DNA from: Hyperoodon ampullatus
Lineage: Eukaryota; Chordata; Mammalia; Artiodactyla; Ziphiidae
DNA: 64,000 nucleotides
Assembly (NCBI GenBank): GCA_949752795.1
Contig: OX457075.1
Span: 3,534,001-3,598,000 of the forward strand
Direction: 5' to 3'
In this document: in pieces, positions 23,330 to 36,400 of the stretch
Layout: each line of letters opens with the position of its first letter
How positions within the stretch are numbered: the first letter of the stretch is position 1
The notes under the pieces: model-generated
What the model was told of the DNA's origin: nothing
What the model saw: the letters and a program-made list of their open reading frames with translations, nothing else
The model's database searches: none
Program-made: the position numbers and the translations under genes

Positions 23330-26300
23330 GAACAACCTTTTAAACAACTGAAAGAAAACACCCAGTGAAAATTTCTTTCAAAAATGGTGGCAAAGTAGAC
23401 TTTTTCAGATATATAAAAGTTGAAAGAATTCATCATCAGTAGATTTTCAGTACAAGAAATATTGAAGGGCATCCATCAAAACAGAAGGAAATTATACAAA
23501 ATAGAATTCTGGATCTACACAAAAGAAAAAAGGCACCATAAATGGTAACTGTAATGGAAAATACAAAAGGCCATTTTTTTCTTATTATACAATTCTCTTT
23601 AAAAGATAATTCACTGCTTAAAGTAAAAACAACAATGTATTGTGGGCTTATAGCAAATGTAGAATTAAAGTGTACTAGCATAAAGTCTAGAAGGATGAAA
23701 TGGAAGTACACTACTGAAGGTTCTTATGCTATTATACTTGAAGGAGTATAGTATCACTTGAAATTAAAGTGTGATAAATGAAAGAAGTATACTATAAACC
23801 CTAAAGCAACCACTAACATAACACAAATGAATTATAACAAATAAGTCAACAAAGGAGATAAAATGGAATCATAAAAAATACCCAATTGTTCCAAAAGAAG
23901 GCAGAAAAAAAAAAGGAATGAAGAATAGAGAGGACAAATAGAAAACAAATAGAAAGAAGGTAAATTTTAAAACTAATTAGATCAATAATCATACTAAATG
24001 TAAATGGCTTAAAGACAGAATTAAAAGGCAGAGATTGTCAGGTTGGATAAAAAGGAAGACCCAATATGTGCTCCCTACAAGAAATCCACTTTAAATATAA
24101 AGACACAAGTAAGTTAAAAATAAGAAGATGAAAGAAAAAGTACAAAGATGTAAAAAGACATATTAATATTAATTAAGAGAAAGGTGAAGTGTCTATAACA
24201 ATAACAAAGTAGATTTTAGATTAGAGAAAATTAGCAGAGATAAAGAGGATCATTTCATGACAAAGGGTGAATCAATTCATCAAAAAGACATATTGAGTAT
24301 AAAAATGTATGCACCTAATAATAGTTTCAAAATGGATAAAGCAAAAACTTCAAGCAGAAATAGACAAGTCCATAATTATAGTCAGATTTCAACATCTCTC
24401 TCTCAATAACTGATAGGAAAAGTAGATAGAAAAATCAGTAATGCTCTAGAAGACTTAAAGAACTCTCAACTAACTTCATCTAATCAACATTTATAGAACA
24501 CTCCAGCTAACATCGGTGGAATTCTTGAAACTTCTTTTCAAGTGCACACAAAATATTTACCAATATAGACATTATCCTAGGCCATAAAACAAATCTCAAT
24601 AAATTCAAAAGGATTCCTGCCATACAAAACGTGTTCTCTAACTATGATGGAATTAAATTAGAAATCACTAACAGAAAAATTCTTGGAAAATCCTCAAATC
24701 TTAAAAAGTAAATAACACACTTTTAAATAACCCATGAGTCAAAGATGAAGTGAAAATGAAAATCAGAAAATATTCTAAACTGGATGAGAAGAGAAACATA
24801 GCATATAAAAATCTGTACAATGCAGCTAAGGTAGTAATGGGAAGGAAATTTTTAGCACTAAAGGCCTATAGTAGAAAATAAGAAAGGTTTTAAACTAATA
24901 ACCTCAGTTTTTACCTTGAGAAAATAGAAAAAGAGCAAATGAAAACTAAAGTAAGTTGAAGAAAGGAAATAATAAAGATCAGAATGGATATCAATGAAAT
25001 AGAAAAAAAAAAGAGAAAATTAAGTAAACCAAAAGATAGTTCAAATGTATCTCTATGTGCTAGCATGAAACTGGAAATTAAAATTAAAAAACAATACCAT
25101 TTACAACAGCATCAAAAAAAAAGAGATATACTTTGGATAAATCTGACAATAGATATGAAAAACATGTACACTGAAAACTATAAAACACTGATGAGAGAAA
25201 TTAAAGAAAACCTAAATAAATGGATGGAAAACTCAATATTAAGCTATTAATTCTCCCAAGTTGATCTATAGATTTAATGCAATCCCAGTCAAAATCCCAG
25301 CAGGTTTTGTTTTGTAGAAATTGATGAGCTGCTTCTAAAATTCATATGGTAGGTAATGCAAAGGACCTAAACAGTTAAAACAACTTTGAAATAGAAAAAG
25401 AGATGGAGGGTTTACATTACGTGGCTTCAACACTTCTTTAAAGCTGCAATAATCAAGATGGGATATTACTGGTGTCAAGATACAGATCGGTGTAACAGCC
25501 GACATCCAGAAATAAGACTCATAAAGACAACTGATTTTCTTGTTGTTGTTGTTGTTGTTGTTGTTTGCGGTATGCGGGCCTCTCACTGTTGTGGCCTCTC
25601 CCGTTACAGAGCACAGGCTCCGGACGCGCAGGCTCAGCAGCCATGGCTCACGGGCCCAGCCGCTCTGCGGCATGTGGGATCTTCCCGGACCGGGGCACGA
25701 ACCCACATCCCCCGCGTCGGCAGGCGGACTCTCAACCACTGCGCCACCAGGGAAGCCCAAGACAACTGATTTTCAACGAAGTTGTAAAATGCATTTCAGT
25801 GGAGAAAAGATAATTTCAACAAATGGTGCTGGATCATTCTATATACCTACCCCAATAAACAAAAAACCCCTATAGTCCATACCTTGCACTTGCACCATAT
25901 ACAAAAATTAAGCCAAAATTGGTAATAAGCATAAATGTATTGAACAGTATCTAAACCTACCATGGGACCCAGCCATTCCACTCCAGGTGTTCACCCAAGC
26001 ACATGCCCATACAAAGCTTCATTTGTGACAGCCCCAAACTGGAAGCACTCAAATGCTAATGAGCAGGCGAATGAATAAACACACCGTGGCATATCCATAC
26101 AGTGAAATACCACTCAGCAATAAGAAGGAATGAACTATGGATACACATAATATGGATAAACCTTAACTAATGCTGAGTAAAAGTAGCCAGACAAAAATGA
26201 GTACATACTGCAGGATTCCATTTACACAAAATTGTACATTAACTACACAAAGTAGTCTACAGTGTCAGAAAGCAGATGTGGTTGTCCAGGGATACGGGTG

Positions 26301-26455
26301 GGCATAGGGGAACTGGGAGGGCCTGGAGCAATTACCAGGGGGCCTGAGAGAACTTTCTGGGGTGATGGATATGCACATTATTTTGATCATTGTGATGGGT
26401 TCATCATGAGTATATACATCTCAAAAATTATTAAACTGCACGCTTAAAAATATGC
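23330..26455 (+). mobile_element. Old L1 (L1M type), 3.1 kb, degenerate
   Basis: End of ORF1 (agtacaagaaatattgaagg), ORF2 endonuclease (ctccctacaagaaatccact), RT region, and a 3' end ('ggatatgcacattattttga', 'attaaactgcacgctt'). No frame is open beyond about 90 codons (24984-25250). A CHR SINE sits in it at 25541-25758. Confidence 0.85.
25541..25758 (-). mobile_element. CHR SINE, short form, with (TTG)n tail
   Basis: Inverted. The tail has become a run of eight or so GTT repeats (about 25541-25565), TTG/CAA in type rather than pure A. Target duplication AAGACAACTGATTTT (about 25526 and 25759). Confidence 0.95.
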
Positions 26456-26461
26456 AGTTTC

Positions 26462-26674
26462 GGGCTTCCCTGGTGGCGCAGTGGTTGAGAGTCCGCCTGC
26501 CGATGCAGGGAACACGGGTTCGTGCCCCGGTCTGGGAAGATCCCACATGCCACGGAGCGGCTGGGCCCGTGAGCCATGGCCGTTGAGCCTGCGCGTCCGG
26601 AGCCTGTGCTCCGCAACGGGAGAGGCCACAACAGTGAGAGGCCCACATACCGCAAAAAAAAAAAAAAAAAAAAA
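26462..26674 (+). mobile_element. CHR SINE, short form (first of a tandem pair)
   Basis: Flanked by GCAGTTTC on both sides (26454-26461 and 26675-26682). It directly precedes the long-form copy in the same orientation. Confidence 0.95.
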
Positions 26675-26682
26675 GCAGTTTC

Positions 26683-26993
26683 GGCCTTCCCTGGTGGTGC
26701 AGTGGTTAAGAATCCGCCTGCCAATGCATGGGACACATGTTCGAGCCCTGGTCTGGGAAGATCCCACATGCCGCGGAGCAACTAAACCCATGCGCCACAA
26801 CTACTGAGCCCACGTGCCACAACTACTGAAGCCCGTGTGCTTAGAGCCTGTGCTCCGCACCAAGAGAAGCCACCGCAATGAGAAGCCCACATACCACAAT
26901 GAAGAGTAGCCCCTGCTCGCCACAACTAGAGAAAGTCCACGTGCAGCAACAAAGACCCAATGCAGCCAAAAATAAATAAAATAAAAATTAAAA
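26683..26993 (+). mobile_element. CHR SINE, long form (second of a tandem pair)
   Basis: The outer duplication ATATGCAGTTT (about 26450-26460 and 26996-27006) belongs to this older copy. The short copy then used the same target again. Confidence 0.93.
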
Positions 26994-27006
26994 GGATATG
27001 CAGTTT

Positions 27007-27540
27007 AAAAATTAACAATAATTCATTAATAAAGACAGGTCGAAGATATGAGAAATAACAGCATGTTTGTATGTTAATAGGAATGATTCAGTAGAGCAGA
27101 AAAACCTGAAAATGCCAGACCGGGAAGTGGGGGAAATCTCTGGAAATAAGTCCTTTAGGAGAAGCCATCATACAAATGGGGGACTTTGGCTAGGAACACG
27201 GAGAGCTCATCTCACTACACAGAGACACTCATATTTTGAACAATTCCCTTAAAATACAGTCTCAGAAATTAACTGCCAAAGTAGGGAGTAGAAACAGTTT
27301 AGAGCTCATGTTACAATACAATTAGATACCTGTTAAAAGAAGTGCATGTTTTTGTGGCTTCAAACTTTTCAGCTTTTGTTCACAGTGTAGTTACGTACCT
27401 GGTGGTTCTGCACCCCTGTGGGTGTGCTTGGCACAGGGATTAGAAGACGGGGAAATATCCTGATTCCAGGAGTATGATCTTCACGGCAGAAGTGTTACTT
27501 CTCTCTGAATCCAGACAATGCAGCTGTGGTAAGTGGGTCA
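27007..27540. other. Intergenic, no gene
   Basis: Unique or decayed DNA. No repeat family or open frame that I can name. Confidence 0.5.
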
Positions 27541-28000
27541 TTCCTCCACTGGGAGGTGGAGGGTCAGCCCCTTGGATCTGGTCTTATGTGTGACAACCCT
27601 CACAAATAAAAGAGAACTGATGCTGTGCAGTTTCCAAGGCTGGGTGCTGACGAGGTTTGGAGCTTTCCGCAGGGTTTCTCAGTACTCCTGCTTGGGGGAG
27701 GCCAGCTGCATCTAGGAAGTCCCTCTCCCCCGTGACTCCACTGTGTGTGTCCGGCTGGCCACGTCGGGAGCTTGTGTGGGGAGCGGCCTGATCACTCTTG
27801 GGTGATCACCCAAGAGTCCACTGTCCACCCCAGCCTGGGTACCACATGTGAGAACAGTCTTCGGTCGACTCTAGCCTCAGCCATCACCTAGCTGGGAGCG
27901 AATGAGGGGCCCGACAGAGAGCAGCTGGGGCTGTGCCCAGCCCCGGGAGAGCACATCGTCGTTCAACCCACGACGCTGTGCAGTAGTCTATGGCGCTCGA
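27540..28000 (+). mobile_element. LTR-like fragment (possible MaLR)
   Basis: 'ccacatgtgagaacagtctt', 'ctagcctcagccatcaccta' and the following GC-rich part resemble an MLT1-type LTR. It includes a 24-bp perfect palindrome at 27794-27817. The assignment is weak. Confidence 0.4.
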
Positions 28001-28829
28001 GGCCGACCAGGGGCTTCCGGCTGGGACACACTCTAGGTGGGAACTTTCCTGTGTTGTGCCCCATTTGATCACACAGCTATTTCAAGGCAGCTGCTTTAAT
28101 TTTTGTGATCTACCTACCTTCTCATCCCCTTCTCCTTTGCTTCAACATTCAATACCCAGGGCAGACACTCAATAAAAGCTAAGCTGAATATGGTTACCTC
28201 CATGCTAATGAGTGAAGAACACTTACATTTCTCTTTCTGACATTAAAATGTCATATTAAATGCAAATTAAAGTGGGCACTATTTTGGTTACGTGTATACT
28301 AGGTTTGTTTTTAAATATTGGTGCTAACTTCACTCTGGAATTATTTTAATGTAAGTATAATCGATTTTTCCACTGCTGCTGCCACTTTACGTGACACTGA
28401 AGATGCCATATTTCAATCATGTCTAGGGTGGAGGTGGGGGAAAAGGGTGAATTTCAAGGGTCGACAGGCAGGAAAAGGGGCATCTATGGCTTAAACAGGA
28501 TGCTTCAACAATAATGCCTTATATTGTGAAAGAATGTAAGTACCTACCATTGGTTCTTGCTGGACTGTCTGTGGTAAGGGGGGGAGAAGCCATGTTTACC
28601 TTTTATCCCTCAGAACTTTGGACAGTCAGCTTACACACATTGTGAACCAGCCTAAATCAAAACAAAACTTATCCTAGGTACTGGGAAAAAACTCAAAGAC
28701 TATTCCTGATTTACAGCCAGTCAGTGGCATAATATCTAAATTGACAGGACAGTATGGCAAGCGGATGGATACTATTAGACAATTATTAAACATGCGTTTG
28801 TACGGCCTAAGAGCAGAAAAAATCTAAGC
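28000..28829. other. Intergenic, downstream flank of HOOK3
   Basis: Unique DNA between the LTR-like piece and the inferred HOOK3 poly(A) site. No gene seen. Confidence 0.6.
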
Positions 28830-28847
28830 TGAGTTTTTATACAAGTC

Positions 28848-28857
28848 TTTATTTACA
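28848..28857 (-). terminator. HOOK3: HOOK3 poly(A) signal overlapping a Pumilio-type site
   Basis: On the minus strand TGTAAATA (28850-28857) runs into AATAAA (28848-28853). Cleavage would fall at about 28825-28838. I chose this as the distal end because repeat density rises beyond it. Confidence 0.55.
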
Positions 28858-30600
28858 ACTTGTATGACAACTGTACACTTTCTGCAGCCTTGAAAACATT
28901 TTTGTACTTGAATGGGAAAATATAGTTTGACCAAATCTTAACTTTATTCTTCATATACATATACTATATGCATACATATAAACATATACATATAATTAAT
29001 ACCATAACGTTGGCAGTCATAAAATGAATAAGCGATATCAAAAGGAAATACAATATAAGTTTTCAAAAAATTAAAAATCTGTCTTCTGGTGATTTCTTGG
29101 ACTTTACGTTTTTGCAATTTTGGTGAAAATTTCTCACAAGTCATTTACCTCAGAAAAAATAGTGAGAAAACCCACAAGTCTAACACAGAGTAAATGATTG
29201 GTAAACTCGGTAAACAGATGGAAAACTGCTTGGATGCCATTTATGTACAATGTAGTTAAAACTGTATTGATTCCATTTGTTAGGTGAGAGAGAAATTTAG
29301 AGTTCCACGTGGATTTCCTTTTTGGATTATGACTAAGAATGAAATCATGAAATTACGAATTCAATAGTCAACCAGAAATAAGAACATACCTAGCAATATC
29401 CTTTTTGAAAAGGCTAAACTGCAAGGTGGATAACTACAATGTCAAATATCAAACTAACAATTCACAGAACAATCAGTAATACTTAAGACATGAGTATAAG
29501 GCTTTAGAGCTGGGACTGTAACCAGTACAACTCCAACTCCAATGTACTAAGGTGTTTTCCAGCTCATCTGAAAAGTTTAAAAAATACTATAGGAAAAAAA
29601 AGCCTCTTTCTATCCCCAAATCTTTGATAGAATTTGTTAATCAAAATAAGGCAAATTATTAAATTAGATATGTTTGAATTTTACCATTCATTACACAACC
29701 AGAAATTGGGTGTTATAAATGGTGGGGCAATTGTCAAAATATGAAAACTGCAAAACAAGAGTAAACCTGGAAATTATTCTTCTGAGTACAAATCTTTATG
29801 AATTACACATAATCTGTAAACAGCTAGTGACAGCAATGGCATTTCAGTGCATCTGAATTTTAAATAACTAAGGCTATTAAAAAACCAAAAGCTTACTATT
29901 AAAAAAATTAAAAGCCCCCAAATGATTGATTGGCATTTGTGTACAGTCATTTCCTGTATTTATACTAGCATGTTCTTTCTCATTTCAAGCACATTGAAGA
30001 TCTCCCTTAACTAGTAATATGAGTCTCTGTAGAACACACATTAAATTAGACCACCATGAAAATAATAAAACAAACTCAAATCACACCATTTACTCATCTG
30101 TACTTGAATAACAATAAGAATTTCATTATAGTTGCTTGGAATTTGACACTACTGCATCAAGTCTGCTGCTTGATTAAAAAATTTAAAAACGAAGAGGAAA
30201 GCATCTGACTTCCTAACGGGATAGTTTTCACTAAGTACCAAGCTGACTCCAAACAGTTATGATTAGCCTCTTATATTCATTAAAAAATTCAAAGATGCAT
30301 CTGTGTAGATCCTTTTAGTTATGTTAAGCACTTTAGTAATAGGCCAAGTCAATTAATAAACCTTAAAAAAATGTTTCATTAAGTTGCTGGAATAAAATCT
30401 TTGCTTCATACATGAAACTTAATTTGATTCATAATCTAAGTAATTAAGAGCAAGAAACTATGAAGAAAATCAAAGAAACTATTTGGATCTTGATATACCT
30501 TTTAGGTAGAAGATGATCAAATGTGGATTTAGGGGGAGAAACAAAAAAAAACTGTTGGCAACTCTCCTTAGATCTATACAGATTTAAAAGTAACAGAATA

Positions 30601-30809
30601 GGGCTTCCCTGGTGGCACAGTGGTTGAGAGTCTGCCTGCCGATGCAAGGGACACGGGTTCGTGCCCCGGTCTGGGAAGATTCCCACATGCCGCGGAGCGA
30701 CTGGGCCCGTGAGCCATGGCCGCTGAGCCTGTGTGTCCAGAGCCTGTGCTCCGCAACAGGAGAGGCCACAACAGTGACAGGCCCGCGTACCGAAAAAAAA
30801 AAAAAAAAA
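30601..30809 (+). mobile_element. CHR SINE, short form, antisense within the HOOK3 3'UTR
   Basis: Exact 10-bp target duplication TAACAGAATA (30591-30600 and 30811-30820). Confidence 0.96.
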
Positions 30810-31257
30810 TTAACAGAATAGAAAGATTTAAAGGTTACAAAACAGAGGAATATGATGTTTATCAACTTTTACTTGTAAGTTAAGCATTCATCAGTTTCTG
30901 CTGGATAAATGTTAGAAACTGTATCATCAATTTTAAAAGACTACTTAAAAAAGGAAAAAAACCTGAAGATACTGTTATGATTTATGAAGTTATTTAATAA
31001 TATCACTTAAAAAGTAAAGTGCTAAGAATCTGTTTAAAAAATACATTGAAAACTAGTTTCAAAGAATGGGGTTTTGATTTTTCCAGGGTCTTTAAGAAGG
31101 GCTGGTATTAATTTTTATAAGAAAAATAGCTTTCTTTAATGATGCCAGTAAAATCCAAGAGTATCATAAGTCAACTGAATATCTTTATTTTGTCCTTATT
31201 CTCTCTTTGGGCACCACAGCACTGTCAAAAGCATTTTCTGCAAAGATGGAAATGTTC

Positions 31258-31420
31258 TATATCTGTGCTGTCCAAAATGGTAACACACTTTCCACGGGTG
31301 ACTTCTGAGCACTTGAAATGTGGCTGGGGGATTGGGGAACTGAATTCTTCACTTTACTTAATTTAAATTAGCACATGTGGCTGTGAACTGGCTAGTGAAT
31401 TGGACAACGCAGGTCTAGAA
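31258..31420. mobile_element. DNA transposon MITE (hAT-Charlie type, probable)
   Basis: Imperfect inverted symmetry: 'gtgctgtccaaaatggtaac...cacttgaaatgtggct' against 'agcacatgtggctg...attggacaacgcaggtct'. Subfamily not assigned. Confidence 0.6.
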
Positions 31421-31503
31421 TCTACTCTTAACTAGATTAACAAGAAGCCAACGGATGCTAAAGACATTTAGAAGGTGACTTACCCACTTACCATTTCGTC
31501 CTT

Positions 31504-31514
31504 GTGTGTGTGTG

Positions 31515-31549
<35 letters not shown>

Positions 31550-31550
31550 A
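31504..31550. repeat. (TG)n microsatellite
   Basis: About twenty TG units with one GACTG interruption near the left end. Transcribed as CA repeats in the HOOK3 UTR. Confidence 0.95.
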
Positions 31551-33149
31551 GGTGTGTTTCATTGTTATTTTTTTACTCGGGGAGGATAAGAGTGGCTCTT
31601 CCCTCAAAGGTCAGAGTCTAGCCTTCTCTATTTGTGCTTCTCTCTTCTAGGTGACCTGCCCACGCCAAGCATACCGGCAGAGTGGGGGGTAGCGCAGAAG
31701 AAAGCACTGCAGAAACACTTCACACCATAAAAGCATTTTTCTCATCCAGAAATGCAAAATAAAAAACTTTAAGAGAAAGTTTTTATGAGCAAATCTCCCT
31801 ATTCTTTGGCAGCAATCATCTGTGTCAGTGTTTACGTAACAACAAATATCTCACTCTCTTTTGACAAGGGTTGGAATACAGATATACTCAAGTACAAGCG
31901 GAAGAGTCCTGACTCCTCAAAGCATCTCTCAAAAGAATCAGCTGAAAACTCTGCTATGTTTGAACTTAAGAAAACGGCCAAGTTCGTAAAGCATATGTTA
32001 TAGTAGAACTCAGACTATTTTTGTAGTATCCTGCCCTTGTTATTGTCTGCCTTTTCCCATCGCCTCACCCCCACCATTTTCCAGATTCTTGGACTTCACA
32101 GCTCCTGGAACCTGGCTTTGTTTCTCCTGTGTTTGAGTACATGCAATGTTGAAGAAACTATGAAAGTGAAGGACAGTTTGCAGGTTTGTATTTTAGGAGA
32201 CAGGTAAATGGAAGGTAAGAGCATCTTCTGATTATAACCAGTAGACTGTTTACTTTGTATTAATGCAACTTTTGTTTTCAACAAAAAGTTTTAAGCATGT
32301 CTACATTTGAGAGAACTTGGCTTCACGAGTACTAACTTATGAGTCTTATTAATGTGAAATATAAAATGTTAATTCATGCCTAGTAGCCCCAACCCAGCTT
32401 CAAAGAGAGTCCTAGACTTAGAACTTCAGACCTGACTTTAAACATTTCAGGAACAGTACATAGCCTATTTATTTGGGCAATCTTTTACATTTTTCTTAGT
32501 GAGTGTTCCAAAATAAGGAAAAGACCCCCAGTGGAAAAGATGTAAATAGAAAATGTCACAGAAAGGTAGAAGGAAAATAATTATCTAATATTAGTAAAGT
32601 GCTGTGAATCTTGCAGTAAAGTATAAATAATACATAAGTGAGTAGAAGTAGTAAATAATATTAAGACATTCATCTCTAATAGTGACATCTATAAAATAAA
32701 CACACTAGAGAATGTATATACAGTAACCACTGTCCACAGGTTGACAAACACACCGAGAATAAACATGAGTCCCTTTTATAACTTTTACAATATCAATGCT
32801 CATCAAATTATTTTCCTTTGTCAATTTAGAGATCTCTAAGGCAACGGTACCTGCGCAGAAGTCTCCCACACACAGTAAAGCCTCAGCATGCTTTGGTAAT
32901 TTTCTTTTTCTCACTTTGAAATTGCTCTTCTCGTGATATTTAATTATTCTTTTAAGCTCTGAGTCAATATAATTTAGGATATTTGATAGCCCCATTGTCC
33001 TTAAATTTTGAGGCTACGGACACCTTCTCTGATGATTTCATCTGCAGACCCTAAACATCTAATTCAGAGCCTGGCAGTAATGTATTAGGTATATAAAGGC
33101 TCTCCTTGAATATATACACACACACATATATATAAAGTCTACTCTTCAT

Positions 33150-33471
33150 TTTTGTTTTTTTTTTAAAGAAGATGTTGGGGGTAGGAGTTTATTAATTAAT
33201 TTATTTATTTTGGCTGTGTTGGGTCTTCGTTTCTGTGAGAGGGCTTTCTCTAGTTGTGGCAAGTGGGGGCCACTCGTCATCGTGGTGCGCGGGCCTCTCA
33301 CTATCGCAGCCTTTCTTGTTGCGGAGCACAGGCTCCAGATGCGCAGGCTCAGTAGTTGTGGCTCACGGGCCCAGTTGCTCCGCGGCATGTGGGATCCTTC
33401 CAGACCAGGGCTCGAACCCGTGTCCCCTGCATTAGCAGGCAGATTCTCAACCACTGCGCCACCAGGGAAGC
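33150..33471 (-). mobile_element. CHR SINE, long form, sense within the HOOK3 3'UTR
   Basis: Target duplication TCTTCATTTT (about 33143 and 33476). Opposite in orientation to the SINE at 30601. Confidence 0.92.
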
Positions 33472-36400
33472 CCTTGTCTTCATTTTAAACAAAATTTTCT
33501 GTGGGGCTACTACGTATAATTAAGGGAGACATGGTTTGCAAACCAGACACAGCAGCGGATCTAGACAACTGCTACGAAGCTGGTAGTGAGTTTCAGCCAC
33601 CACAGATTTCTTCCCATCTCATCAGATCATTCTATCCTCGTGGCTTTAAATCACTATCTTAGATTTAGTAATAGGTTAACAGTTTCAAAATGAAAATAGA
33701 TGCTTTCCCCTCCACTCATAAACATGTACAGTTAATACTGTGTGCCCAGTTAATGTCCACTGAAGGGAAGGACAATTAGAATATAAATTATTTTTTGTCT
33801 ACTGTTTTTTATTGAATGATCATGTAATAAAATCAGGAGATTTTATGTAAACTATTACTTTAGGAACATTTGTTAAGACAAGTATAGGTTTAATAGTGTT
33901 AGCACTTCTATCTGCCTGGATATTTGTTCAAAATTAGGCCTCTTCTTTTTCCGATAATCGATTCTACTCACTAGGAATGGATCTGCCTTGACAGCCTTCG
34001 GTTACTTTCCGATTTCTATGTTCACTTATATACAGCATACAAACCTATCTCACAGAATATTATTGGAAAATGTTAGAAAGCAGAAAAATACTGACGAGAG
34101 ACATAATTGCTGAAATAGAATTGTTAGGAAACATCCATAGACCACAACTGCTAAAACTCATATACTTGCCATAATTAGCTTCGGGTCTCTTATTTCTCAA
34201 ATAAACTAATGTCCCTTTCTCTGTCATTTTCAGTGCAGTGTGAAGAATTCAAGCATACTTCAAGATAACATTAAATATAAGTTTTAAAGTTTTTATATTT
34301 ATAAATACATGGGAATTGGATTGATAAAAGGCTGTTTAAAAACAAAATTATCAGTACGTATTTTCCAAGAACATAATCAGTGATTTTAAAGAGGTGGATG
34401 TCATCATATTTGTGCTGTCCTTCGTTTTATAAAAAGGGAGATAAATAGTGATGCTTCCGTGATTTAGGGGGGGGGGAGGGGCAGAAATTAGCTGTGTCGG
34501 TAGCAAATTATTTTATGGTTTTTAGGCTTCTGAGAAAGAAACAGTATTTATTGCACAACTTTAGAACAATAGAATTATCTTGCTTAAATTGGACACTAAA
34601 ATACTTTCAAATTTTTCCATAAAATAAACATATACCAATTATTATTTAAATATGCTTTATACAAAGTAAAAAACTGGATGACAGACACATTGAGAATGGC
34701 CTCCCTCATATAAAAACTTCACGATACAAAATATTTGAATCATTATAGTTACAAAGAATTAACTCTGAAATTGCTTTCTAAATGTAGTGAAACTGGGTTG
34801 CACATCTACTGAAATAAGCTGCCATTTTGACAGTTGGGACTATAGGAAAAGAGATAATCATTATTGAACGGAAAAACCCGTTTAACATATAAAAAGGGAA
34901 AAATTTTAAAACACGCTAAAGTAATTTTCAAAGATTCTGAGATCCCATCTTATTTTGTTCTGTACAGTCCTTCCTACCCTGTAAGGGTAGGACTCCTACT
35001 CACTGTTAAGGAGTACAATCCTGCATCAGTTCGACAGCCATTTCTAGGCAAAGAGTCACTTTGTAATATAAGGGTAAGAAGTCAAAACATGCTCCCATAG
35101 TTTAATGAACAGACAACAAGAAGCATGCTGTTATTTTGCCCCTAGCAAAAAGCAAGATGCCAAGCACCTTCCTCTCCCTTTAGGATCACAGGTTCTTATC
35201 CCAGTAGCTGTAAACTAACTAGGTTTACACTATCTGTGGGTTGTGGGTGCTTTTTCAGATAAACCTCATGTGTTCCAACTGGGGAAAAGTGTAACACTCC
35301 TGGAGGCTGAGATCTGGACCACTGGAGATTAAATGCAGGGAGTTAGGATAAATTCAAAAATTTAGAATTTTATTTCAAGAAAATTCTTATATCAGAATAA
35401 AGATTTTCAAGTTTTCAACACAGTGTTATCTTTAAAAGATGAATGCTCGTTGGAGAGCAAGAGACACTACAAGATATTTCATATCATTAGATATGAATAA
35501 ATAAAACTGCAGTTGAAAAGGAAGTGTGAGTAAAATAGCTCAAAAATAAAATGTACCTTTTCTTCAACCTAAATCCCCCTTCCCCTCACAATCACTTACT
35601 GCTGGTTCGTTTGCACAGCACCGGTTTTCACGCCTTGCTGAAGACTGCTGATATATATGGGCTGATGTTTCTGACTGGAAACATGTAGCTCAAGTTTGTA
35701 CAACTGAGCTTTTATCATACAGACAAAGCAGTAAGACTGTAACAAAATAACAGCGGACAGTATTATCCTTATTATAATGAATCATCTCGTTAGCCAATTT
35801 TACCAGGCTGGGCCATCAAACAGAAATAACTCAATGCTGATCAATTTTAGAAAATGGAGCCTTTGTTTTGGGACTTCTTTTTCTTGGTTATTATTAAATA
35901 ATCAGACAAATACTAAAAGAGGTATGATCGGGTTTTTGCAAGTTTTTTTAAGATACGTACAGCTGCATTATTTACTCTCTTTTTAAGATGAGGTAAACTG
36001 TAATATTTGCTGGATTTGTTTTCCCCATTACAAACTTCTTAAATACACACTGCAGAATATAAATTTCATGCTTTTGTAGTCTTTAGTTATTAAACTCTGT
36101 ATTTTCTCACCCTGGTTAGAGGGAAAACAGAACATAAGCTTTTTGTTCACAAGAACTCAGACAGGGGGTGATGGTTCAACCCCAGCCTTAGCACAGTAAC
36201 TCTGTGCTGACTCCACAGCGTGCCCAGCGTCATAGCCAGAGAAAGAGAAATGTAAAAATCCTGTCCAAAACTGAGCAAAGGAAACGGGGTCCTCACTGGG
36301 ACAGCTAAGTTCTATTCCTGATTTTTAAAAAACCATCACAGAATGTTTAGAAATAAAGTTTCTGCTATGGAACGAAAGCAATATACTAAAATTTAAAGAT

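Noticed and set aside
26431..26807. Recurrent 60-140-codon ORFs such as '...[19 protein letters not shown]...' or '...[16 protein letters not shown]...' at about twenty places
   Set aside because: They are the six frames of the GC-rich CHR SINE body. Every instance lies within a SINE, and the same peptides recur on both strands.
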